Shown: positions 1 through 8,663 of the stretch, in pieces
Layout of the letters: each line of letters begins with the position of its first letter
Position numbering within the stretch: position 1 is the stretch's first letter
Assembly: GCA_022496205.1 (NCBI GenBank)
Contig: WTXD01000173.1
Location: 1 to 22,091 of the forward strand
Length of the DNA stretch: 22,091 bases
Direction of reading: 5' to 3'
Source of the DNA: Gloeopeniophorella convolvens
Lineage: Eukaryota; Basidiomycota; Agaricomycetes; Russulales
Notes under the pieces: generated by a model
Databases searched by the model: none
Told to the model about the DNA's origin: nothing
Seen by the model: the letters and a program-made list of their open reading frames with translations, nothing else
Translations under genes and position numbers: made by a program

Positions 1-2
1 GC

Positions 3-470
3 TACTTTGTACAGGACTGTGAGAAAGCTGCGGAGTACATTCGAGCTGGGAAGTGCAAGCGCAGCGTTAAAGGCAAGATTGTACTCCCTTTAGGTGTAGT
101 AGTGCCGTGTGAACCAGAAAGTGTGCTCTTGCGTGAATGAGTTGACGAGTGGCACTACTGTAATCCGGGCTAGATGGCCGCCCAGATGATACTCAAGGTG
201 TCAACCCACAGCTTGATGCCCGCGCAAACATCTCCCGGCTTGGCTCTCATTGCGGTGTCTTGGCCGGACCATGCTGGGCCTATTGGCCTCTACTCGCTCA
301 CTGTCGAAGACCGCCTCCAAGCACTCCAGCACAAAATACTTGCCCTAAAGAAGCAGCAGCATCCCTGCCCAGAGGTCGTCATCAACACGTGGCCCCCGCA
401 AACGCGTACGGGACAAGATACCGCTGGTGACCAAGGTGCAGCCAGTACCGTTGCTCCGGACGAAGTTTAA
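3..470 (+). pseudogene. Gag C-terminal region of the gypsy element
   Basis: In the frame starting at base 3 the translation begins YFVQDCEKAAEYIRAGKCKR, matching the end of a CCHC zinc knuckle and the following basic linker of basidiomycete gypsy Gag proteins. The first knuckle cysteines lie outside the window. The same frame runs on past TGA 138-140 and TAG 171-173 to 470, with a helical stretch around 280-350 (EDRLQALQHKILALKKQQ) that could form a coiled coil. The stops sit where Arg (CGA) and Gln (CAG) codons would be expected, so single C-to-T changes explain them. Identification rests on family resemblance from memory; the fragment is non-functional. Confidence 0.72.
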
Positions 471-589
471 TGTGACATGTCGTTGGACTTGCCTGACCAG
501 AGCCGCGTCTCGCAGCAAGACCACAACGTGGGACCCACCCATCCATACGCAGCCACGAAAGATGCGACTAACCCCCTCAGGTTCATTTC

Positions 590-1045
590 ACAACTAATGT
601 GAACGCACCTGCGAAGCTGGGCATCTTGCGGTGCCTGGATGACAACTATTCCAACACTTCCAAGATTTACAATGAGAAGATCGCTGCAGACGTCTACAAC
701 CACACAATGAACTCAGCAATCATGCTCACTCAGGGGAACTCCTCTCGCTCTCGCCGAGGTTTGCTTGCAAGTTGCTAATGCAACCATTTGTTGGCATGTC
801 GTCAAGGAGCAGCCACCCCAGCATGCCATGATTGAAGGGATCAAAGACAAGGGCAATGAACTCATGCCGCGAGCACAGGCCAAAACAGCCACATGCCGGC
901 AAGTTTGCCATGACAGCCAAGCGCCTGCGCCAGTTGTTGTTCCTGACCCATACGAGTCATACCTCTGCCCACTTCCCCCAGGCCACGGCCATCCAAGTGC
1001 CCTCGCCGTTGCGGAAGAGTCTTCGGCACTTCGCTTAATACTTCG
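590..1045 (+). pseudogene. Gag-protease linker of the gypsy element
   Basis: Fragments in shifting frames give recognisable pieces: KIYNEKIAADVYNHTMN from about 661, SLSPEV-like residues near 740-755, and VVPDPYESYLCPLPPGHG from about 934, ending with EESSALRLIL just before the protease. These resemble the spacer between Gag and the retropepsin in Agaricomycete gypsy polyproteins. A frame change occurs between about 1030 and 1046, where the protease frame takes over. No catalytic motif is expected here. Confidence comes mainly from position and from the family-like strings, not from a measured alignment. Confidence 0.6.
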
Positions 1046-1353
1046 CTCATTGACAACAAGTTGTGTATCAAAGCGATCATCGATCCCGGCTGTCAAGTAG
1101 TTGCGATGTCAGAAGAAGTCTGCACCGTGCTTGCACTTCCTTATGACCCCGACATCTGCCTCGACATGATCTCAGCAAACGGCGAAGTCGACCAGTCGCT
1201 CGGGCTGGCCGCAACATGCCGTTCCTCATTGGCAAAATCACTCTTTACATGCAAGTGCATATCTTACACTCGCCCGCTTATGATATTCTGCTAGGATGCC
1301 CCTTCGACGTTCTGACCGAGTCCATGGTCCAGAACTATTGCAACAAAGACTAG
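1046..1353 (+). pseudogene. Retropepsin-like aspartic protease domain of the gypsy element
   Basis: The frame from 1046 reads LIDNKLCIKAIIDPGCQ, with the active-site-like DPGC at 1082-1093 in place of the usual D-[ST]-G-[AS]. The variant is known in this basidiomycete clade, so it need not be damage. It is followed by AMSEEVC and LPYDP. Near 1211 a single-base loss moves the frame, after which the sequence continues as NMPFLIGKITLYMQVHIL and then AYDILLGCPFDVLTES, the flap and C-terminal ILLG part of a retropepsin. TAG at 1351-1353 ends the second frame. The domain would process the polyprotein in an intact element. Confidence 0.75.
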
Positions 1354-1651
1354 ACCATCACCATCAATGACACCAACATGGGTCAGAAGTCGACCATTCC
1401 TACCATCCGCCACGGAACTCATTGCTTCCGTGACCAGCAGGCGCGTCAGATCCCTCGATCAACGTCTGCACACCATCACCACCACCGCCATCATGACAAG
1501 GGTTTTTGAGCATCGATGATTTGATCGAAGATCAAGGAGAGCTTGCACTTGTCTTTGACTACGACCCAACAGCCCCAGTTCCACTTACCATCAACTCCTA
1601 CTCGCAACTCGGCAACAATCCGTCTTCCGCTGATGTTGCAAAGCCTATCTT

Positions 1652-2640
1652 TTGCTTTGTGATTCCGACTCAGATCCGTTTTCTTCCTTCTTTGCAACTC
1701 ACACTTTCGCTTATCCAGATCCCAGCACCCCGGAGCATGCCTCCACATCATTCTTCCAGCCGACCGCCCATGTTCTGGCAGCCAGCAAGTACAAGCCAGT
1801 CACCCTCAAGGTTCACCCTGTAGCAGTTGAGCTTCCATCCAAGTTCCACATCATTTGCGATATCAAAGGCGATCCGCTCGCCTCCATGCCACCACTCTCC
1901 ACCTCGCCACCTGACTTTGTTTCAACTGGATGCTACATGCAAGAGCGCAAAGACTAGTTTGATAAGGTTCATGATGGCGACTTCCTGCTTCCAGAAGAGC
2001 ATAAGCTCCTCCACCATTTCATGACTCAACAGAACGGTGCGTTTACATGGGACGACACGAGTGCGGCCACTTCCAGGAGGACTTCTTCCCTCCCATCGAG
2101 ATCCCTACTGTCGCCCACAAGCCCTGGGTCGAGCACAATATCCCCATCCCACCCGGCATCTACGATGAAGTCTGCCAGCTCATCAAAGTCAAGCTCGACG
2201 CTGGAACTTACAAACCATCCAACTCGTTGTACTGATTGCACTAGTCTTGCGTTGTCAAGAAAGATGGCAAATCACTGCAAATTGTACACAGCCTTAAGCC
2301 TCTCAACCGCATCACAACCAAACATGCTGGCATCACGCCGTTCCCGGAACAAATCGGCAAACACTTCTCTGGCCACACTTACAGTGGTATGCTCGACTTG
2401 TATGTCGGGTACAACAAGCACGGTCTCCATCCAGACTCGCGCAATCTCACCACGTTCCAAATGCCTTTTGGCGCGCTTCGACTCATCACTCTTCCGATGG
2501 GCTGGACCAACTCGGTGCCAGTCTTCCATAATGACGTCACTTACATCTTGCAGCCCGAGATCCCAACCGTTACCATCCCCTACATTGATGACGTTCCTAT
2601 ACGGGGACCCGCCACGCGTTACCTTCTTCAGATGGCATGG
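1652..2640 (+). pseudogene. Reverse transcriptase domain of the gypsy element (broken)
   Basis: The frame beginning at 1652 carries the conserved segment before RT (KYKPVTLKVHPVAVELPSKF, then QERKD before a TAG stop). Around 2047 the frame changes and continues EDFFPPIEIPTVAHKPWVEH to the first RT block. TGA 2233-2235 and TAG 2242-2244 then interrupt it, followed by VVKKDGKSL, HSLKPLNRI, MLDLYVGY, the TTFQMPFGALRLITLPMGWT block and the catalytic box YIDDVPIRGP with YIDD at 2581-2592. The two Asp residues of the polymerase box are therefore present, but the domain cannot be translated as one piece. Next to the box, at about 2630, the frame shifts again into the RNase H/integrase frame. Confidence 0.88.
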
Positions 2641-3884
2641 AAGAGTGAATACTGTAGAACCCAGGCATCCACCGGTTTGTGTGGGAGCACTTCCAAGGGC
2701 TCAACCGTGTCGTCCAGTGCATCAAGTATTCAGGCGGTACATTCTCTGGCCACAAGTCGGTCCTCTGCGTGGAAGAAATCATCATCGTCAGCCACCGCTG
2801 CATGCCAACTGGAAGACTTCCGGATCAGAGCAAGGTTGACAAGATCGTCAAGTGGGGCCCATGCAAGGACCTCTCAGACGTTCGGGCGTTCCTTGGAACT
2901 GTTGGCATCTGTTGTATCTTCATCAAGAACTTTGTGAAGTGCACTAACTCTCTCATTTACCTTACCTGCAAGGACGTGCCCTTTGTCTTCAGCCCTGAGC
3001 AGATCGCCGCTCAAGAAGACCTCAAGAACGTGCTTCTTACCTCTCCTGCACTCTGCCCCATTGACTACACCTCTTCTGCCCCCGTCATCCTTGCCGTCGA
3101 CACCTCACCCATCGTGGTGGGCTTCTATATCTGCCAACAAGACAAAGAGAACCCGTGCAAGCGCTACTTCTCATGCTTTAGCTCCCTTCCACTCAATGAT
3201 CGTGAGCACCGCTTCTCCCAGCCAAAACTCAAACTCTATAGTTTGTTCCACGCGTTGCGGGCTTATAAGATGTTCCTCATAGGTGTTCGCAACCCCACCA
3301 TCAAAGTCGATGCACATTACATCCGTGGGATGCTCAATCACCCTGACCTTGCGCCTTCTGCCAGCATGAATTGCTGGATCGTTTCCATACTCACTTTGAA
3401 CTTTGAACTTCGTCACATCCCCGGTGTCAGCCACGGCCCAGATGGTCTGTCGTGTTGGCCAGTCCAGCCTGACAACATTGACGACAATGTTGACCCTGAT
3501 GACTTTGACGATTGGATCGACAATCTTTATGGCTTCATTCATCTACTCAACCCAATGACTTCCACCCCTCGTTCCACTCTATCCCTTTTCACTCTCGCCG
3601 CTGACACGGCTGCATCTCATCTGGACGACATGGCAGATGACGTGTCAGAGTCAGATGGACCGCAACTTACTTATGACAACATTCTGCACTTCGACTTAGC
3701 GCGTCAAGTGGACAAGTGCCTCGAGATGGTGCACAACTGGCTGACGTTCCTAGAGTGGCCAGATGACCTCACCGATCGCAACTACGAGTCGCTAATCTGC
3801 TATGCAACCGCGTTCTTCCTTGACAACTTCGTGCTCTGGTGCCGTGACCCGCAAGGCACACATAAGCAAGTCCTCTACCCAAAC
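2641..3884 (+). pseudogene. RT thumb/connection and RNase H domain of the gypsy element
   Basis: One long frame from 2679 gives the RT C-terminal part (KYSGGTFSGHKSVL, PTGRLPDQSKVDKI, RAFLGTVG) and then the RNase H-like domain: VILAVDTSPIVVGFYICQQ with the first Asp, FSQPKLKLYSLFHALRAYK with the Lys-Leu substitution near the usual catalytic Glu, KVDAHYIRGMLNH with the second Asp, and HGPDGLS near the end. Many Cys, His and Trp residues occur where relatives have Arg (for example GICCIFIKNF, LSCWP), the pattern expected from CpG decay of CGN codons. The frame runs to TGA 3885-3887, where an Arg codon would fit, and then continues into integrase. Confidence 0.88.
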
Positions 3885-3887
3885 TGA

Positions 3888-4838
3888 CGCATCAATGTGC
3901 TTCACGCTGCCCACGACAACACCGGACACCGTGGCTACTATGTGACACACGCACTCATTGTGGAGCGGTACTGGTGGCCCTATCTCGGGCACAACGTGGC
4001 CTGGTTCGTCAAGACTTGTCATCTCTGCCAAGTTTGTCAGACCTGCAACATCGCTATTCCCCCGACCATTGCAACTCCCGCGCCACTCTTTGCAAAGATG
4101 TACATGGACACCATGCACATGCCTAAATCTAGCACGTTCACATACATTGTTCAAGGATGTTGCTCACTGACACATTATCCTGAGTTCTGGATGTTGCGTT
4201 GTGAGACAGGTCAGACCATTGGTGAGTGGATCTTTCAGGACGTCCTCTGTTGCTGGGGAACTCTCACTGAGATCATTTCCGACAATGGCAAGCCGTTCAT
4301 CGCCACCCTCGAGCATCTCAAGCAGAAGTACCATGTCAAACATATTCGCATCTTGGGGTACAACTCCCGTGTGAACAGTATTGCGGAGCGATTGCACTTC
4401 GACGTGCGCCAAGCGCTCTTCAAGGCAGCTGACAGTATCCAGTCGCAATGGTCGCAAGTCGCGCATTTGGTGTTCTGGTCAGAACACATCATAGTTCGTA
4501 AGTGTATGGGCTGCTCACCTTGCTTCACAGCCACCAGCGTCCACCCTATCATCCCGCTTGACATCCTTGAGTCCAACTACCTTCTTCCACCGCCCGACTC
4601 CATCCTTACCTCGACCGACCTTATTGCGCGTTGCGCCATCGCGCTCCAGAAACGTCCCAAGCAACTCGCACTCATTCGCGCCAAGGTTCACTCAGCCTGG
4701 AACAAGGCAGCGATCCACTTCGAACAAGAAAACACCGCCATCATCTGCACTTCGACTTCAAGTGCAGTGACCTCATGCTTGTGTGCAACACGGCCATCGA
4801 GAAAGCACTCAATAAAAGATGCGCGCCTGCTACCTTGA
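3888..4838 (+). pseudogene. Integrase of the gypsy element (H2C2 and DDE core)
   Basis: This is the same frame as RNase H, interrupted only by TGA 3885-3887. An N-terminal H2C2 zinc-binding region is visible (HAAHDNTGHRGYY ... CHLCQ, about 3903-4032). The catalytic core shows Asp at 4107-4109 (YMDTMH), Asp at 4281-4283 (SDNGKPF) and Glu at 4386-4388 (AERLHF), 58 and 35 residues apart, as in Ty3-type integrases. All three acidic residues survive. From about 4740 the frame slides: ENTAII is followed by out-of-family residues while the correct continuation appears in another frame. It would insert the cDNA in an intact element. Confidence 0.9.
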
Positions 4839-5130
4839 ACCTTATGTTGTCATCTCACGCAACCGCGGTGGCACATATATCCTCTGTGAACTCGACAGCA
4901 CCCTCGCCCACATGCCTTTTGCAGTGTTCTGCGTAGTTCCATACTTCACACGGAAGTTGCTTGTGCTGCCAGCACTTGACAACTTCATCGACGTGACCAC
5001 CATGCGCCTCAGGGAGATGGAGGCCTCTGCCGAAGAAGACCCCGACGCACACGCTGAACAGCAGATTGAAGACAACATTGATGATGAGCTCCCTCTCTTG
5101 CACATCTCGGAGATTGGCGACGACGACTGA
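4740..5130 (+). pseudogene. Integrase C-terminal tail / polyprotein end
   Basis: Continuation of the integrase C-terminal domain in two further frames: HFDFKCSDLMLVCNTAIEKA (about 4749-4810), then from 4819 RACYLEPYVVISRNRGGTYI, PYFTRKL and an acidic end rich in Glu and Asp closing with GDDD and TGA 5128-5130. The last frame is 103 codons. A GTYILCELD-like beta segment followed by a short acidic tail is typical of basidiomycete gypsy polyproteins. No chromodomain was seen. Confidence 0.8.
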
Positions 5131-5148
5131 GGACAGTCAGTTTTCAGT

Positions 5149-5165
5149 GGGGAGGAGGATAAGGG
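5149..5165 (+). other. Polypurine tract, second-strand primer site
   Basis: A GGGGAGGAGGA run followed by TAAGGG lies 18 bp after the gag-pol stop. A purine run between the end of pol and the 3' LTR is where plus-strand DNA synthesis is primed in LTR retrotransposons. It contains one T. Confidence 0.65.
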
Positions 5166-5312
5166 CAGTACCGTCTTCTGATGACTTCTGATTGGGTCTC
5201 GACTTGTCGTTTCTTTTCACGTTTGTGTTCCGCATCTCATTTGTTCCATTTGTGTTCCATTTTGTTCCGCTTCAGTTCTGTTTCTCGTGCTTTCCGCAAT
5301 ACTGGCAGCTAT
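5166..5312 (+). repeat. Probable start of the gypsy 3' LTR, interrupted
   Basis: The 147 bp between the purine tract and the palindrome contain no gene. The sequence is T-rich with repeated GTTCC words (TTGTTCCATTTGTGTTCC). By position it should be U3 of the 3' LTR. A clear TG start and the other end are not visible, so the exact boundary is unknown. Confidence 0.45.
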
Positions 5313-5584
5313 CTTTGTAAAGTAAAACATGGTAATATTCATATTTTGGTCTCATTTTCAGCATGAATTTTTGATACTATAGTAATGCTGATAATATAGC
5401 TATTATAGTTAAAACTTCTATAAAGTGCATACTACACTGCTAACATGATAGTGCCTACTACAAACACTATTATAAATACAATAGTATACTATGTATTATA
5501 CTATCAGTACTAGTAAATACTATAGTATATATATAGTCTTACTTAGTGTACTATAGTAAATGTTATAGTGTACTATATACAGTT

Positions 5585-6210
5585 CTACTAGCACTATAGT
5601 AATTACTATAGTATATTATATACAGTTCTACCAGCACTATAGTAATTACTATAGTATACTATACATGGGTATATCAGCCCTATAGTAAATACTATAGTAT
5701 AATATACATGGTTTTGTTAGCCCTACAGTAAAGATTATAGTATACTATGCATAGTTCTATCAGCTTTATAGTAAATACTATAGTATAATATATATGGTTT
5801 CACCAGCACTATATTGAATACTATAGTATACTATACATAGTATTCTTAGCCTTACAATGAATCTTACAGTATACTATCCATGATTCTATCAGCCCTATAG
5901 TGAATACTATAGTATACTATACATGTTCTACCAGTATCTAGTAAATACTATAGTATACTATACATGGTTTTGTCAGCCTTACGATAAATATTATAGTATA
6001 CTATACATGGTTCTATCAGCCCTATAGTGAATACTATAGTATAATATACATGATTCTACTAGTACTATAGTAAATACTATACTATACTATACTATACTAT
6101 ACTATACTATACTATACTATACTATATATAGTTCTATCAGCCCTGTAGTAAATACTATAGTATAATATACATGATTCTACCAGCACTATAGTAAATACTA
6201 TCCTATTCCA
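5585..6210. repeat. Diverged 43-bp minisatellite in the left arm
   Basis: Successive units begin at 5591, 5634 and 5677, giving a 43-bp period. The core reads CTATAGTAAATACTATAGTA followed by TACTATACATGG and a TTCTAYCAGCC-like end. About 14-15 diverged units are present, several of them self-complementary around TACTATAGTA. A pure (ACTAT)10 run lies at 6076-6125. The mirror copy is at about 7230-7860, with (ATAGT)11 at 7312-7366. Confidence 0.85.
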
Positions 6211-6573
6211 GACTCTTCCAGATTCTTCTGGGCTCTTCTATAGCCCACCTTGAGTTCCAGTATCCACCTTAGTTCCACTTTCATGTGGGTCACTAGTTAT
6301 CATATATTGCTGTGTTTATTACATGCAAACCACACTCTTTTTATGTATATAAGGGATGCTGTTTTTGCCCTTGTTGCCTCAATCTGTTAACTTCACTGAC
6401 TGAGGCAAGTACTTTACTTCTGGTACTTCTAGACTTGCGCTTACTTAGTTACTTTAGCTTTGCTCTTGCTTGCCTAGGTATTGCACCAATGATATAAAGT
6501 CTGTTGACTTCACTGACTAAGCTTTACTCTTGCTTGCCTAATTGGCACCCTGTTTCTACTATACTTCAACAAT
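6195..6573 (+). repeat. LTR-like segment inside the left palindrome arm
   Basis: This stretch aligns by eye with the 3' two thirds of the LTR relic at 13738-14203. Both have GATTCTTC...GGCTCTTC, CACATGGGT/CATGTGGGT, TTACATGCAAACC/TCACATGCAAACC, a TATA-like box (ATGTATATAAGG), two copies of GTTGACTTC...TGACT, ACTTTAGCTTTGCTCTTGCT, and the same end CTTCAACA (6566-6573). The 5' third of the LTR is replaced by the minisatellite. The right arm carries the mirror image (about 6886-7245) but lacks the CTTCAACA end. The 61-codon ORF in each arm is not a credible gene. Confidence 0.78.
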
Positions 6574-6885
6574 ATAAATAGACTCTTATATATATAAAGA
6601 TAGTGCTAAGACAAGCAGTCCTCAGACTATCCACTTGTGATATTTCTAATCTACCCAACTCATCATTCTTAGTATTCTACTAGTTGCCTTTGCTCTGCTA
6701 TCTTTATTGGTCTACACTAGCTAGTAGATTCAAGGCCAACACCTATAATATCAGTCCTTTACAAAGACTACTCTTTGTGAACCACCTCTGCTCCTCTATA
6801 TACTAGTATTATTGAAGTAAGTTGTAACAAGAGGCAATCAGCCTCTAGTGCATTAATAGAGAGCTACATTAAAGCACAGCAAGAT
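6574..6885. other. Unique loop of the palindrome
   Basis: This single-copy spacer lies between the arms, directly after the CTTCAACA end of the left LTR-like segment. It is AT-rich, with TATATATATAAAG near 6587 and the dyad GAGGCAATCAGCCTC at 6831-6845. I found no ORF of note, no transposase and no convincing primer-binding site. It may be leader sequence of the retroelement that supplied the LTR, but that is a guess. Confidence 0.55.
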
Positions 6886-8132
6886 AGGGTGTCAACTAGG
6901 CAAGCAAGAGTAAAGCTTAGTCAGTGAAGTCAACAGACTTTATATCATTGGTGCAATACCTAGGCAAGCAAGAGCAAAGCTAAAGTAACTAAGTAAGCGC
7001 AAGTCTAGAAGTACCAGAAGTAAAGTACTTGCCTCAGTCAGTGAAGTTAACAGATTGAGGCAACAAGGGCAAAAACAGCATCCCTTATATACATAAAAAG
7101 AGTGTGGTTTGCATGTAATAAACACAGCAATATATGATAACTAGTGACCCACATGAAAGTGGAACTAAGGTGGATACTGGAACTCAAGGTGGGCTATAGA
7201 AGAGCCCAGAAGAATCTGGAAGAGTCTGGAATAGGATAGTATTTACTATAGTGCTGGTAGAATCATGTATATTATACTATAGTATTTACTACAGGGCTGA
7301 TAGAACTATATATAGTATAGTATAGTATAGTATAGTATAGTATAGTATAGTATAGTATAGTATAGTATTTACTATAGTACTAGTAGAATCATGTATATTA
7401 TACTATAGTATTCACTATAGGGCTGATAGAACCATGTATAGTATACTATAATATTTATCGTAAGGCTGACAAAACCATGTATAGTATACTATAGTATTTA
7501 CTAGAGTACTGGTAGAACCATGTATAGTATACTATAGTATTCACTATAGGGCTGATAGAATCATGGATAGTATACTGTAAGATTCATTGTAAGGCTAAGA
7601 ATACTATGTATAGTATACTATAGTATTCAATATAGTGCTGGTGAAACCATATATATTATACTATAGTATTTACTATAAAGCTGATAGAACTATGCATAGT
7701 ATACTATAATCCTTACTGTAGGGCTAACAAAACCATGTATATTATACTATAGTATTTACTATAGGGCTGATATACCCATGTATAGTATATTATAGTAATT
7801 ACTATAGTGCTGGTAGAACTGTATATAATATACTATAGTAATTACTATAGTGCTGGTAGAACTGTATATAGTACACTATAATATTTACTATAGTACACTA
7901 AGTAAGACTATATATATACTATAGTATTTACTAGTACTGATAGTATAATACATAGTATACTATTGTATTTATAATAGTGTTTATAGTAGGCACTATCATG
8001 TTAGCAGTGTAGTATGCACTTTATAGAAGTTTTAACTATAATAGCTATATTATCAGCATTACTATAGTATCAAAAATTCATGCTGAAAATGACGACCAAA
8101 ATATGAATATTACCATGTTTTACTTTACAAAG

Positions 8133-8663
8133 AAGATCACCAGGGCTCCTTTCCGCTCATAGACTCTCGACTCAGCTCTAATCACACAGCCTACATCTTG
8201 TGGCTGCCTTTCCATTCTGTTCAGCATAGAGTATGACCTTTCTCACTGTGAGGAGGTGTACTCCAGCTCAGTGATGACATGGGTTGGCGCAGCATTCCGC
8301 AGGTTGCGTCAGTGAACCACGTCGCTACTATCGTATAGGCCGAGCATGCTTTAGCACATCAACTATCACTCTCAGCGTCGACCCTCAGTTCTGAGGGCTG
8401 GAGTCTTGCCTAGTGGTACTTCTTCCATGCAAGTCGCACGTTCTTCTGATTACGATCTACACTTGAAAAAACACACTACATCTTTTTACCTTGATTGTTC
8501 CGACTTCCGATCAGACTTCCACACTTATAAGACTCAGCAGTTTGTACAAAATTATTAAAGTCATATGTTGCAACTATGCTCTACTCCACGAACGCTCGCA
8601 AACGCTATCGCAACTCCTCGCAACTATGTACAAGACGCCGGCACAAGCAGAGGCGAACACAAA
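8133..8663. other. Intergenic region, nothing recognised
   Basis: About 530 bp lie between the palindrome and the stop codon of the minus-strand gene at 8664. Neither strand has a convincing ORF, and I saw no continuation of the gypsy LTR. The part next to 8663 is presumably the 3' UTR of the minus-strand gene. Confidence 0.5.

Larger units (their letters stand above)
1..5312 (+). mobile_element. Decayed Ty3/gypsy LTR retrotransposon (5' end outside window)
   Basis: Pieces of a Ty3/gypsy gag-pol lie in canonical order Gag, protease, RT, RNase H, integrase, followed by a polypurine tract and part of a presumed 3' LTR. The order RT-RNase H-integrase identifies Ty3/gypsy rather than Ty1/copia. 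The reading frame changes at least five times (near 1035, 1211, 2047, 2630, 4740 and 4810) and several in-frame stops are present (for example TGA 138-140, TGA 2233-2235, TAG 2242-2244, TGA 3885-3887). Many stops fit C-to-T or G-to-A changes of Arg, Gln or Trp codons. The element is therefore dead. The 5' LTR and most of gag lie left of the window. The right end is cut at 5313 by the palindrome, and I could not find the remainder of the LTR beyond 8132. Confidence 0.93.
5313..8132. repeat. Giant inverted repeat (2.8-kb palindrome)
   Basis: Bases 5313-6551 are repeated in reverse complement at 6886-8132, around a spacer at 6552-6885. The outer ends are CTTTGTAAAG and CTTTACAAAG. By eye the arms differ by only four indels: a G near 5345, two single bases near 5930, and one 5-bp ACTAT unit (10 copies left, 11 right). 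I saw no clear substitutions in the stretches compared. The arms are AT-rich and internally repetitive, like the long repeats of foldback transposons, but I found no target-site duplication at the outer ends and no transposase in the loop. The block interrupts the gypsy 3' end. Confidence 0.92.

Noticed and set aside
1..470. Independent small host gene at the left edge
   Set aside because: The frame, the zinc-knuckle remnant and the order of following domains place it in the gypsy Gag.
6312..7125. Two identical 61-codon ORFs, one per palindrome arm
   Set aside because: They are the same LTR-like sequence read in mirror image; the composition is that of noncoding LTR DNA and no motif is present.
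5400..8050. Regularly spaced repeats that might suggest a CRISPR-like array
   Set aside because: Units are directly adjacent 43-bp minisatellite repeats with no unique spacers, in a eukaryotic context.
5313..8132. Classical DNA transposon with terminal inverted repeats
   Set aside because: No target-site duplication is visible at the outer ends and the loop encodes no transposase; it is kept as an unclassified palindrome.
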